Source: UBA6107 sp964459385
Lineage (GTDB): Bacteria; Chloroflexota; Anaerolineae; Anaerolineales; Anaerolineaceae
Assembly (NCBI GenBank): GCA_964459385.1
Contig: CAYWLG010000009.1
Coordinates: 1-64,000 of the forward strand
Reading direction: 5' to 3'
Length of the DNA: 64,000 nt
Shown: positions 1-8,570 of the stretch, in pieces
Layout: each line of letters begins with the position of its first letter
Numbering within the stretch: the stretch's first letter is position 1
Notes under the pieces: model-generated
What the model was told of the DNA's origin: nothing
The model's input: the letters and a program-made list of their open reading frames with translations, nothing else
Database searches by the model: none
Made by a program: the position numbers and the translations under genes

Positions 1-71
1 GAACTCAGTCCTTCCAAATTACTTAACTTTTGTCCAACTAATGGGGTGCATTACATTTCTCACAAGAGGTT

Positions 72-3000
72 TTATTTTCGTTGGATGGTGATCATGGTCA
101 CATCGTCCGAGAGGTCATCGCTGCCGCGAAAAGCCTTGATCTGCTCATCCAGCCTGGACAGGAAGTGATCGGGTGTTTTCTTCATCGTGGCCTTGATCGC
201 CTGGATCAACCCTTCTTCGCCAAATTGTTTTCCATCCACTGCGAAGGTCTCGGTCACGCCATCGGTGTAGAAGAGCAGGGTATCTCCCTGGTCGAGTTGC
301 AGCTTTTGATCGAGGTATTTGGCGTTTTCGATCACGCCTAAAGCAATGCCATCCTTTTTAAGTGGGCTGACCAGTTTGGTTTTGGCCTGATAATGCAGGG
401 GCAGGTTATGCCCGGCAATGGCATATTCCAGTTCGCCCGTTTGAGTGTCGAGGTAAGCCAGCACGGTGGTCACGAACATGCCATTGTCTTTGCTGTCCAT
501 CACCAGCAGTTCGTTCACCCTTTCCAGCACACGGGCCGGGGAATGCAGGCTTTGTGCACTGGCACGGATCAGCGTGCGTGTAACGGTCATGTAAAGGGCC
601 GCCGGCATCCCCTTATCCGAAACATCGGCAATGGAGAAGGCAATACGATTGTCGTGGGTCATGAACATGTCGTAGAAATCGCCGCCTACTTCACGGGCGG
701 TGTCCCAGCGCAGATCGAACTGCCAGCCATCGCTTTGCGGCAGTTGGTCGGGCAGGAACGATTTTTGAATCTCGCGGGCCAATTGCATCTCTTTTTCTAC
801 GCGTTCACGACCGATCATCTCCTGTTTCAAACGGTCATCCTGAATGGCCAGTGAGATCTGCTGCGCCACACCAATCAAAAGCTCGATACGCTTGGCCTGA
901 AATTTTGCCGGCACTTCCTTTTCGATCGCTACTAGACTGCCAAAAAACTCTCCTTTGACATTCAGGGGCAGGCCGATCAGCCAGTTCTGGCCGTTTTCGA
1001 GAACCTGGGTTGGGTCATTCTCAACATTCGTGCTGGTGATCTTCGTCCAGCTTTCTGGGGGCAGATCGGGGTTGTCCAATTTGCACAGGGCCATTTTCTG
1101 GGTGGAGCGCATATCATCCAACAGGGCATATTCGCCGGGCAAGAAAGCTTTTTCTTCAAGATATTTGTGTAAGGCATGTGAGGGTGCAATGGCCTGGGAG
1201 GGCAGAAACTTTTCGGATGATTTATCCCAAAGGTAAATCACGCAGGTTTCAATGCCCACCAAAATGGGCATCAGGTGAACAATGGTATCCAAAATATCGC
1301 GTAAATTATTCTGGGAGACCACCGCCTGAGAAACTTGCAGCAATACGGCTGTAATATAAGCTTCTTCCTGTCGGGTCTCGACCAGACGAATATTTTCAAG
1401 CGCCACCGAGGTTTGTTGGGTAATTCCCTGCAAAATGGCCAGCGTTTGATCGTTGATCTTGTTCTCGGCGCCGCTTTCGGTATCTGCCTTGTGCGAGATC
1501 AAAAATGCGCCCAGTACCTCATCGTGTGCCAGCAAGGGGAGGAGAACCACCGTGTTCTCTTCTTCAGAGTGTCTGAACGAAGGGAGCTTCAACTCGTTGA
1601 CCGGATCTTGCACGAACACACTGGTGGCAGTTGCTTGTAATTTGAGCAGCGGCAGTGCATTCACCTCGTTTACTTTAAGTTCTTCATCGCCGGGGTGAAA
1701 ACCATACCAGGCTTTCATCTCGAAATTTTCTTCTTCAGAATTGAAGAGGTAGAAAGCACACTGATCGATCCCGACCAACAGCGGGGTCAACCTGCACATA
1801 GTGTTGAGCAGTTCTTCCTCACTGCTGATGGATTGGGTGGCTTCTGCCACCTGCAGCAGCACCGTTGAAGACCAGGCTTCTTTTTGCGCTGAAGCGAAGA
1901 GTTTGGCGTTTTGAATGGCTACGGCAGCGTAGTTTGCAAAGGTTTGCGAAATGGCCGAGGTCTCAGAACCATAACGCCCGTCCAGGTGATGGGCCAGGGT
2001 GAGCACCCCCAGAACGTTTTCACCTGCCCGAAGCGGTACCGCAATGGATGAATAATTTGCCGGGAAGCTGAGAGAGTACCCCAGCGGCCCGTAGGGGCCA
2101 TTGGGGCGGCGAATGACCGGGTCCATGCTGTCGAGCGAGTGTTCGAGGCTTTGTCGCACCTCTTCAGAATCCATGCGTGATTTCACCACCCGTTGACGTG
2201 AAACACCGTGCACAGCCGCCAGGCGCAAAGATTGCACATTCTCGTCGATCTTATCGGTCTTCTCATCCAACAGCCAGATGGCAGAAGCGTCGCAGGGAAG
2301 GCCTTTTTCAAGTTCGCTGAGAATACGGTCAAAAAGATCGTTCAATTCAATGTTGGCAGAAAGCAGGCCGGCCACATCCTGAAAACTGTCCGAAATCTGG
2401 CGGCGCCATTTTTCACTGCGGAAGAGAGTAGCGTTTCTCAATGCGATCGCGATCCCCGAGGCCAGGCCTTCAAATAGTTCCAGGTCTTGATTATCAAAAG
2501 AACCGGCCTTATCTGATTGGATATCCAGAACGCCCAATACGTCGTTGCCGAATACCAGGGGAATGGTCATTTCAGAACGCGTGTCGTGAGGGGGTAACTT
2601 GGATGGCAGATAAAGGGGCTCTTTTTCAATGTCGTTTACCAGAATCGGCTGCCCGGTGCGCGCCACATGTGGAATCAGTCCCTTGGGTGCATCCAGATCG
2701 TAAGCAAAAGAGTTCATGCGCAAGTGGCGCGAACGCTTGCCGCTGCCGGCCTGGTAGATGACCTTGCGCCGGCCGGTATGCACGGTGAAAATGTGTACGA
2801 AGGGGTAATTGAAGCGATCATGGATGAGGGTTACCACTTCTTCAAGCAGCGATTCCAGATCCAAAATTGATGAGAGGGCGTAATTGACCTCAAGGATGAC
2901 TTTCACCTGTTCGGCGCGGCGTTCCAGATCGTTGTACAGACGGGCGCCCTCAACGGCCAGAGCGATATTATCAGCCAGTGAGCGGATTACCAGCATGTCG

Positions 3001-3884
3001 CTCTCATGGAAAGACTCAAGGCGATCACTTTGGATATCCAGCACCCCCAACACACGGTTTTCGATCATAATCGGCAGAACGGCTTCGGCACGCGTCTTGG
3101 GCAGCAAAATGGTGGCTTTAAAGTTTGGGTCTTTGGCTACATCGCGACAAACGAGTTCTTCGCCCGTTTGCGCTGCTTTGCCGATCAGGCCGCTGCCAAT
3201 TTGGATGTTTTCCTGACTTAAGTCTGCGCCACGCTGTCCGTCGCTTGAACTGGCACGGAAGTGCAGTGTGTTGGTCCCAGTCTCCAGCGTAAAAATCGAA
3301 ACAAAATAAAAATCAAACGAACTTTGGATCAATTGGGTTACGCGCTGACAAAGCTCATCCAGATTAAGCACGTTGGCGATCTGTGAACTGACCGAGCGTA
3401 CCAGAGCGATCTGATCGTAGCGCCAGTTTTTCAACGTCACCTGGCGGGTGATCTGCATGGAAATGGCCGCGTAAGAGCCGATGCCATCCAGCAGTTCAAG
3501 CTCCTGCTCGGTAAAGGGTTGTTCGACCGGGCGGGTGACCAAAAGGATGGCCAGCAAGGTTTCCTGTGTCATCAGCGGCAGCGCTTTTTGATAAACGCTG
3601 TCCCTTTTTTTGTCGCTCGCATTCACCGCGGCCACTTTGCTGCGGTGAACTTTCTGCACGATCTCTGGCGGTTTTATGGAGGGGATGGTTTGTACGGGCG
3701 GTTCGCCGGGGAGGGGATAAGCCGGTTCAACGAGAAACAGTTCGGTCTGGCAGTTGAATTGTTCACTCACTCGTTCGGCCAACAGGCGGCAGATCGAAGG
3801 CGTGTCTGATTGGCTGAGCAGATCTTCGCCCAGCGAAAGAAATTGCCTCCAAATGGATGCCGGTTCTTGTGAAATGCCGCTCAT
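72..3884 (-). CDS. Multi-GAF SpoIIE/PP2C-type serine phosphatase (RsbU-like)
   Basis: Cytosolic PP2C-family phosphatase of 1270 residues, expected to dephosphorylate the STAS antagonist encoded two genes upstream. Six GAF-like domains follow one another at about residues 15-150 (degenerate), 158-318, 326-490, 500-660, 672-845 and 846-1020; a short coiled-coil linker then leads into the SpoIIE domain at about 1035-1268. The phosphatase motifs are visible: EVGGDFYD near 1063, IADVSDKG, AGHNLPL, FYTDGVTE and SDDVTMITI at the C terminus, so the metal-binding acids look intact. The start codon overlaps the stop of the RsbW-like gene by four bases, implying translational coupling. The stacked GAF domains suggest integration of several small-molecule signals; the ligands cannot be read from sequence. 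No membrane segment is seen. Confidence 0.93.
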   Translation of the reverse strand: MSGISQEPASIWRQFLSLGEDLLSQSDTPSICRLLAERVSEQFNCQTELFLVEPAYPLPGEPPVQTIPSIKPPEIVQKVHRSKVAAVNASDKKRDSVYQKALPLMTQETLLAILLVTRPVEQPFTEQELELLDGIGSYAAISMQITRQVTLKNWRYDQIALVRSVSSQIANVLNLDELCQRVTQLIQSSFDFYFVSIFTLETGTNTLHFRASSSDGQRGADLSQENIQIGSGLIGKAAQTGEELVCRDVAKDPNFKATILLPKTRAEAVLPIMIENRVLGVLDIQSDRLESFHESDMLVIRSLADNIALAVEGARLYNDLERRAEQVKVILEVNYALSSILDLESLLEEVVTLIHDRFNYPFVHIFTVHTGRRKVIYQAGSGKRSRHLRMNSFAYDLDAPKGLIPHVARTGQPILVNDIEKEPLYLPSKLPPHDTRSEMTIPLVFGNDVLGVLDIQSDKAGSFDNQDLELFEGLASGIAIALRNATLFRSEKWRRQISDSFQDVAGLLSANIELNDLFDRILSELEKGLPCDASAIWLLDEKTDKIDENVQSLRLAAVHGVSRQRVVKSRMDSEEVRQSLEHSLDSMDPVIRRPNGPYGPLGYSLSFPANYSSIAVPLRAGENVLGVLTLAHHLDGRYGSETSAISQTFANYAAVAIQNAKLFASAQKEAWSSTVLLQVAEATQSISSEEELLNTMCRLTPLLVGIDQCAFYLFNSEEENFEMKAWYGFHPGDEELKVNEVNALPLLKLQATATSVFVQDPVNELKLPSFRHSEEENTVVLLPLLAHDEVLGAFLISHKADTESGAENKINDQTLAILQGITQQTSVALENIRLVETRQEEAYITAVLLQVSQAVVSQNNLRDILDTIVHLMPILVGIETCVIYLWDKSSEKFLPSQAIAPSHALHKYLEEKAFLPGEYALLDDMRSTQKMALCKLDNPDLPPESWTKITSTNVENDPTQVLENGQNWLIGLPLNVKGEFFGSLVAIEKEVPAKFQAKRIELLIGVAQQISLAIQDDRLKQEMIGRERVEKEMQLAREIQKSFLPDQLPQSDGWQFDLRWDTAREVGGDFYDMFMTHDNRIAFSIADVSDKGMPAALYMTVTRTLIRASAQSLHSPARVLERVNELLVMDSKDNGMFVTTVLAYLDTQTGELEYAIAGHNLPLHYQAKTKLVSPLKKDGIALGVIENAKYLDQKLQLDQGDTLLFYTDGVTETFAVDGKQFGEEGLIQAIKATMKKTPDHFLSRLDEQIKAFRGSDDLSDDVTMITIQRK

Positions 3885-4309
3885 TCCGCCTGCTTTTTGA
3901 CTCGTTTCACCATGGTAACGCGATTGATCCCTTTGTTAAATTCATAATGCACTTCATCCATCCACTTGCGCATCATGTAAATTCCCAACCCGTGTTCGGT
4001 GCGATCCATCAATGGAACATTGAGATTGGGGATGGGGATTGAATCCGGGTTGAAGGGTGTCCCCGTATCTTCCAGCGTGATCGTAATGCTGTTGGGATCA
4101 CTCAGGCAAATACAGACGATCTCCCCTTTGTCTTCCCCCTGATAGGCGTGCTCAATGATATTCGAGACCGCCTCATCTACAGCGGTCTCGACAGCAAAAA
4201 CATCCGAATGAGAAAGTGAGGTGGTTTCTGCCTCAGCGCGGATGAAAGACGCAATTTTTTCCAGGCTTTCATACCGGCCCGGGAATTTTTGAGTAGGCAT
4301 ATTGCTCAA
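3881..4309 (-). CDS. RsbW/SpoIIAB-like anti-sigma serine kinase
   Basis: A 142-residue GHKL-fold ATPase of the anti-sigma regulatory factor family. The N box (ETAVDEAVSNIIEHAY), the G1 box (LEDTGTPFNP) and the G2 box (GLGIYMMRKWMDEV) are all present, so ATP binding and kinase activity are plausible. In the known module the kinase phosphorylates a STAS-domain partner and sequesters either a sigma factor or another effector. It lies between the STAS gene (3 bases upstream) and the GAF phosphatase (4-base overlap), completing a three-part partner-switching cassette. No sigma factor gene is adjacent, so its target is unknown. Confidence 0.92.
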   Translation of the reverse strand: MSNMPTQKFPGRYESLEKIASFIRAEAETTSLSHSDVFAVETAVDEAVSNIIEHAYQGEDKGEIVCICLSDPNSITITLEDTGTPFNPDSIPIPNLNVPLMDRTEHGLGIYMMRKWMDEVHYEFNKGINRVTMVKRVKKQAE

Positions 4310-4312
4310 AGT

Positions 4313-4648
4313 TTAGAATTCACCAACTGCCGTTGTGACATCATCAAAGATCTTGAAAATGGAAGTGAACCCGGCAAGATCGAACACGGAGAGGATATTG
4401 GCAGGAACGGCTGCAAGTACCACATCGCCCCGATTGTATCGTTTGCAGTTCTTCAGGGTAGAGATCAAGACGCGCAGTCCGGCGCTGGAAAGGAACTGAA
4501 CATCGCTCAGATCAATGACGATCTTAAAATGTCCATTGCTGGTGATCTTGGTTAATTCCTCGGCAAATTTTGGTGCGGTACCGCTGTCGATACGTCCACT
4601 TACTTTTACCAGATCGCAGTGTTTGAATTGGGATGTTGTGATTTCCAT
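4313..4648 (-). CDS. STAS-domain anti-sigma factor antagonist (RsbV/SpoIIAA-like)
   Basis: A 111-residue single STAS domain. The segment DLSDVQFLSSAGLRVL carries the conserved phosphorylatable serine (Ser55, just before Ala-Gly), the site that the RsbW-type kinase modifies and the SpoIIE-type phosphatase restores in this family. The start at 4648 is supported by a GGAGAAGAG ribosome binding site and by an extended -10 promoter about 45 bases upstream. It is the first gene of the partner-switching operon, followed by the kinase and the multi-GAF phosphatase. Confidence 0.93.
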   Translation of the reverse strand: MEITTSQFKHCDLVKVSGRIDSGTAPKFAEELTKITSNGHFKIVIDLSDVQFLSSAGLRVLISTLKNCKRYNRGDVVLAAVPANILSVFDLAGFTSIFKIFDDVTTAVGEF

Positions 4649-4692
4649 ATCTCTTCTCCGTAAAATACTTGGTAGGTAAGTTCGATGAAAGT

Positions 4693-4701
4693 ATTATAAC
4701 A
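4693..4701 (-). promoter_or_regulatory. Extended -10 promoter of the partner-switching operon
   Basis: Read on the minus strand this is TGTTATAAT, a perfect extended -10 element, about 45 bases before the STAS-gene start. No good -35 is visible, as is usual for extended -10 promoters. Confidence 0.6.
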
Positions 4702-4807
4702 TGCGCAGATTGTTACGATTTATTTTTTCGAAAAATGCCCGTAAACTGTGGTATGATGCAAATAATCGTCCATCGCTATCTGGACCTTCTCTGCACAAAT
4801 CTCGACC

Positions 4808-4836
4808 TTGACAATAAATCCTAGTAGAATTACATT
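4808..4836 (+). promoter_or_regulatory. Sigma-70-type promoter for the LysM protein
   Basis: TTGACA (4808-4813), a 17-base spacer and TACATT (4831-4836), about 42 bases ahead of the LysM-protein start. It is divergent from the partner-switching promoter in the same 229-base intergenic region. Confidence 0.6.
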
Positions 4837-4877
4837 TTGCGAAATAGAATCAACAATTTGGATTGAATAGGAAACTT

Positions 4878-5600
4878 ATGAGCATAAACTTTACACCCAA
4901 GAATGTGATCAACAAGAATAATAAAAGGCAGCAGATGATGCCCTTCTTCCTTGGTGCATTGGCGGGCTTTTTGGCGCTATTGGGCATTCTCATCATCGTA
5001 ATGGTGGTTTCGGGGGCTCGCAATCCTTTCGTGGCCATGTTTGCCACCGATACCCCTACGCCGACCATCACGTTTACCCCGACGCTAACGCAGTTGCCGA
5101 CCGAAACCCCCACGATCACCCCAACCGAGGGACCTACCCCCACGAATACACCCGCCGGTCCGCAGCAGTATGTGGTTCAGCAAGACGATAACTGCTGGTC
5201 CATTGCCAATGCGTTTGAGGTCGATCTGCTGGTCTTGCTGCAAGTGAATAATTTCGGTGGCGAGTGCCCCATCAATCCGGGCGATACGATCATCATCCCC
5301 GCGCAGAATGCTGAGCTACCTACCGAAACTCCGCTCCCGACAGACCTGGCACGTGGCACGATCATTCTCTATACCGTCAAATTGGGCGATACCCTGCAAT
5401 CCATCGCCGATAAATTCGACAGCACCATCGAGTCGATCAAGAACCTGAACAGCATCACCGATGAGAACGACATCAAGGTGGGAGACGAGTTGAAGGTTCG
5501 TTATTTGCTGGCCACTCGCACCCCAACTTTGGCACCTACCAGCACCAAGGGGAATGTCGTCACACCGCTACCCTCCAAAACTCCGACACCGACCCCCTAA
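4878..5600 (+). CDS. Membrane-anchored protein with two LysM domains
   Basis: A 240-residue cell-wall-binding protein. The order is a basic N terminus, one membrane segment (about residues 24-48, LGALAGFLALLGILIIVMVV), a Thr/Pro-rich linker, LysM 1 (about 94-138, starting YVVQQDDNCWSIA), a short linker, LysM 2 (about 156-202, YTVKLGDTLQSIADKF) and a second Thr/Pro tail. LysM domains bind N-acetylglucosamine polymers such as peptidoglycan, so the protein probably tethers the membrane to the wall. I chose the ATG at 4878, which has AGGAAA five bases upstream, over an in-frame TTG at 4863. No catalytic domain is present. Confidence 0.88.
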   Translation: MSINFTPKNVINKNNKRQQMMPFFLGALAGFLALLGILIIVMVVSGARNPFVAMFATDTPTPTITFTPTLTQLPTETPTITPTEGPTPTNTPAGPQQYVVQQDDNCWSIANAFEVDLLVLLQVNNFGGECPINPGDTIIIPAQNAELPTETPLPTDLARGTIILYTVKLGDTLQSIADKFDSTIESIKNLNSITDENDIKVGDELKVRYLLATRTPTLAPTSTKGNVVTPLPSKTPTPTP

Positions 5601-5624
5601 GTTAAACAGATCCCTTTGACAGTA

Positions 5625-5658
5625 AAACGATTCCTCATCTTGGAGGAATCGTTTTTTT
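5625..5658. terminator. Bidirectional intrinsic terminator
   Basis: A perfect 12-bp stem (5625-5636 with 5643-5654) with a 6-base loop is followed by a T run on the plus strand. On the minus strand the same hairpin also ends in T-rich sequence. It sits between the LysM gene and the convergent queG gene and can serve both. Confidence 0.85.
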
Positions 5659-6697
5659 AATGGTCTAAAGTAAGTCGTTTGAGCGCCGTGGCTGCGGAAT
5701 CGCGGATGATCGGGTCGGCTTCCTCTTGCAGCAGCTTTTGCAGTGTCGGGATGGCTGCAACCGCTTTCAGGTTTGCCAACACAGCACACAGATCACGAAT
5801 CCAGCCGCGCCGTTTGGCGCGTGAGATCGCTCGACCATCCGCATAGGACTTAAATTCGGCTTCATCCATAGGCAGCATATCGATCATTTGAGCTGGCGAG
5901 AGTGAAGCAGCCTCTGCTGCCGGCAGGGCAAAGTGATTCCAGGGGCAAACGCTCTGGCAGAGATCGCAGCCGAAGAGGTGGTTCCCGATCAGAGGGATGA
6001 ACTCGTCGGGTATCGTTCCTTTGTTTTCGATCGTCAGCGTTGAAATGCAGCGGGCAGCATCAATGCTGCGGTTGGGTTGAATGCACTGCGTGGGGCAGGC
6101 TTGAATGCAGCGCTGGCAGGTGCCGCAGTGGTCGGCGATGAAGGGCGTGTCCACTTTGAGCTCGCAGTCCAAAAAAACTTCGGCCAGCAGAAAAGCCGAT
6201 CCGCTTTTGGGCGAGATCAGGCAGGAGTTTTTGCCGATCCAGCCCAGGCCGGCCCGGCTGGCCAGTTCGCGTTCCAGAATGGGCGCACTGTCTGTGAATA
6301 TTTGAAAGTCGAAATTTACCCCAAGCTCCTTTTTAACCTCTTCGATCAAGGCTGTGATGAGCCGCGGCAGCGCTGTATGGTAGTCTTCGCCGCTGGCATA
6401 GCCGGCAATCTGCCCGGCTGGCTCAGACGAATCACTGCGATTCAACGCGTAGGGCCAACCCAGCACCAAAATGGATTTCGCCCAGGGTGCGATTCTTTGA
6501 GGATCTTTGCGGGGTTCAACGTGCCTTTCAGAGGCAAGATAAGCCATTTCGCCATGAAAACCGTGCTGCAGCCATTCTTCATAGCGGGGAAACTGCTCAG
6601 GGGGTTCCAGATTTGTCACACCACATAAAGAAAAGCCAAGGTTTATCGCCCTGGCTTTGATGGTTTCTTTGAGTGGTTTCTCAACGACTTGTTTCAT
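5657..6697 (-). CDS. queG: Epoxyqueuosine reductase QueG
   Basis: A 346-residue cobalamin-dependent iron-sulfur enzyme that reduces epoxyqueuosine to queuosine in tRNA, the last step of queuosine synthesis. The family catalytic aspartate is in TDSAPILERELA (about residue 136), followed by GLGWIGKN. Two ferredoxin-like 4Fe-4S motifs are present: CGTCQRCIQACPTQC, and FGCDLCQSVCPWN with the upstream Cys of ARCIST. The C-terminal 50 residues resemble a HEAT repeat, as in other QueG proteins. Length is normal for the family. It starts 27 bases after the NBR1-Ig lipoprotein gene and may be co-transcribed with it; I see no clear Shine-Dalgarno. No other queuosine gene is in the window. Confidence 0.95.
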   Translation of the reverse strand: MKQVVEKPLKETIKARAINLGFSLCGVTNLEPPEQFPRYEEWLQHGFHGEMAYLASERHVEPRKDPQRIAPWAKSILVLGWPYALNRSDSSEPAGQIAGYASGEDYHTALPRLITALIEEVKKELGVNFDFQIFTDSAPILERELASRAGLGWIGKNSCLISPKSGSAFLLAEVFLDCELKVDTPFIADHCGTCQRCIQACPTQCIQPNRSIDAARCISTLTIENKGTIPDEFIPLIGNHLFGCDLCQSVCPWNHFALPAAEAASLSPAQMIDMLPMDEAEFKSYADGRAISRAKRRGWIRDLCAVLANLKAVAAIPTLQKLLQEEADPIIRDSAATALKRLTLDH

Positions 6698-6724
6698 TGC
6701 ACTTGAATGAGTTTGATAACCGGA

Positions 6725-7453
6725 TTATGTGCCGCTGGCGGTAGGCTCTGTGGTCGCTGTACTGGCTGCGGTTGCAGCCGTGGTGGCCGTGGCGGCACTG
6801 GTACCTGACTGAGTGGGGGCAACAGTGGCTGAGGTTGCGCCGACGTTGAAGACCACGCTGAAGGGATCGCCAAACACTACGCCATTGGCACTGTACATGC
6901 GCCACCAACTGGTATAAGAACCGTTGCTGGCAGGAGCCGTAAAGTTGACGCTGACTTCGATCTGTTCACCCGGCTTCACCTCTTTGGGCAGATTAACTGA
7001 AAGTGTGTTGTTCGATCCGGTAAATCCATCCACATAGACCAGTTTATATTGGGTGGTCCAGGTGGTGGTGCCAACATTCTGGATCAACCAGGTTTTGGTG
7101 AATTTCTCGCCGGTCTTGAATTGAGTGCCATCCGGCACGGTCACATCACTGATGAACTTGGAATTATCCCCGGTTGACAGGGGAATGGTGGCCGTGGGGG
7201 TGATGGGGGTCGGGGTGGGGCCGGTAGGGGTTGCCGTAGCCGGTTCAACAGTTGGCGTAGCAGTTGCCTCGAGGGTTGGGGTAGCCGAGGGGGTAAGCAT
7301 GGCATTTTGAGTCAGTTGCGCCTGCACGGTGGATGCGATCTCGGTGAATTTCATATTGGCATCTTCAGTGGGCGCAGCAGAACCGCACGCGCTGAGAACA
7401 AGAGCCGTCAAAATGACTGCCACCAGAGAAACGACGATATTTCTTTGCTTCAT
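6725..7453 (-). CDS. Lipoprotein with NBR1-type Ig-like domain
   Basis: A 242-residue exported lipoprotein. A hydrophobic signal ends in the lipobox LSAC (lipidated Cys at about residue 23). After a Thr/Pro-rich spacer (about 50-93) comes a beta-rich domain (about 98-208) with the hallmarks of the NBR1 Ig-like domain: FTKTWLIQNVGTTTW, PGEQIEVSVNFTAP and SYTSWWRMYSANGVVFGDPF. A Ser/Ala/Thr-rich low-complexity tail follows. In bacteria such domains occur on surface proteins, and the ligand is not known. The gene has its own promoter and a GGAGGATAT ribosome binding site. Confidence 0.85.
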   Translation of the reverse strand: MKQRNIVVSLVAVILTALVLSACGSAAPTEDANMKFTEIASTVQAQLTQNAMLTPSATPTLEATATPTVEPATATPTGPTPTPITPTATIPLSTGDNSKFISDVTVPDGTQFKTGEKFTKTWLIQNVGTTTWTTQYKLVYVDGFTGSNNTLSVNLPKEVKPGEQIEVSVNFTAPASNGSYTSWWRMYSANGVVFGDPFSVVFNVGATSATVAPTQSGTSAATATTAATAASTATTEPTASGT

Positions 7454-7486
7454 AGGGTATATCCTCCAAAACTAATTAACTTTTGA

Positions 7487-7515
7487 AGTATCAGGCACCT
7501 CTGAAGGATTGTCAA
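7487..7515 (-). promoter_or_regulatory. Sigma-70-type promoter for the NBR1-Ig lipoprotein
   Basis: On the minus strand: TTGACA (7515-7510), 17-base spacer, GATACT (7492-7487), about 34 bases ahead of the start codon. Confidence 0.65.
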
Positions 7516-7538
7516 GGTCGGGATTAAGCGGATTTAAT

Positions 7539-8570
7539 TTATTTGACCGGCTGAACGAAATCGCTGGAGGGTTCATTTTCCGGTTGTGTGATCTCAAAAC
7601 CAGCCACTGGCGAATAGGTCAGAAAGGTAACGGCGCCGGGAGAAATGGTAAAGGAGATCTGGTTGTATTTGTAATTGTTCCAAAAGCTGATCTCATATTT
7701 TCCGGCAGGCAGATCGCTCAACACCATGTTCTCTTTGTAGAAGGCATCATTGTTTACTGATGGGGTGGCGTAGGTGTAGATGGTCCAGAAGGCATTCGTT
7801 GAAAGTGACTGCACCTTGAGTTCGCGCCCGCTGAGAAAGTAACCATAATTGTCTTTGATCTGCCCCACCAGCAGCCCGTTATTGATCGGCGGCGCCATCC
7901 AAAGCTCGGGGTTTTGCACCGTGTAAAGGTCGTTCTTTTCAAGGCGCACCTCAAAATGAACGTGCGGGCCGGTGGTATTGCCGGTGATCCCTACGTTACC
8001 GATCTGCTGCCCGGTCTTTACGTACTCTCCCACTTCCACGGTGATCTTTTCCATGTGGGCATAAACTGTCAGCAATGAACTGCCTTCAAAGGAAAAATCG
8101 TGGCGGATGACCACGGCCATGCCATAGGGGTCTTTCTTGTTACCCTGTCCCAGCGCCAGCCCGTATCCGCTAAAGACCACCTTGCCGTCGGCCGCAGCCA
8201 GGATGGGCGTATGCAGGGCTGCATCAATATCCACACCGGTGTGGGGTTTGTCGGTCTCAGATTCTACATAGCCATAGCGATATTCAGGCAGCGGCCAGTT
8301 TACCGCATCCACACCGATGGGACGATCCAGATAGAAGTGATCGTGCAGACTGAGCGCAAAGGGAATGGGGTAAAGGGGGGCACGCCAGTCAGAGGCCGGG
8401 TGATCGGCGGCAGGCGGAAAGGTCAGTTCAAGCACCGTTTCAGTTGGAGTGGGTTGCGGCAGGGGAGTAGATTGACCATCTTGCGCATAGGAGACGCGCA
8501 ACAATGAGCCAGCCAGCAGAACTGCCAGCAGGGGGATGAAGACTGCCTTCTTCCAATCAGTGGGCGGCAT
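7539..8570 (-). CDS. Secreted M23 (LytM-type) metallopeptidase
   Basis: A zinc endopeptidase-type protein, probably acting on peptidoglycan cross-links outside the membrane. A signal peptide is visible (KK, then VFIPLLAVLLAGSLL, possible cleavage after SYA at about residue 29). The M23 metal motifs are intact: HTGVD at about 111-115 and HVHFE at about 203-207. The roughly 120 residues after the peptidase core form a beta-rich domain of no family I recognise. I prefer the ATG at 8570 (343 residues, AGG upstream), which overlaps the end of the TolB-like gene by 14 bases; a TTG at 8594 is an alternative. It is the last gene of a run of envelope genes on this strand. Confidence 0.85.
   Translation of the reverse strand: MPPTDWKKAVFIPLLAVLLAGSLLRVSYAQDGQSTPLPQPTPTETVLELTFPPAADHPASDWRAPLYPIPFALSLHDHFYLDRPIGVDAVNWPLPEYRYGYVESETDKPHTGVDIDAALHTPILAAADGKVVFSGYGLALGQGNKKDPYGMAVVIRHDFSFEGSSLLTVYAHMEKITVEVGEYVKTGQQIGNVGITGNTTGPHVHFEVRLEKNDLYTVQNPELWMAPPINNGLLVGQIKDNYGYFLSGRELKVQSLSTNAFWTIYTYATPSVNNDAFYKENMVLSDLPAGKYEISFWNNYKYNQISFTISPGAVTFLTYSPVAGFEITQPENEPSSDFVQPVK

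Noticed and set aside
1..71. Possible gene or terminator at the window start
   Set aside because: Only 71 bases lie before the phosphatase stop; I found no hairpin with a T run and no coding frame that could be supported.
7160..7290. Repetitive sequence suggesting a DNA repeat array
   Set aside because: It encodes the Thr/Pro/Ala linker of the lipoprotein; the repetition comes from low-complexity protein, as in other secreted genes here.
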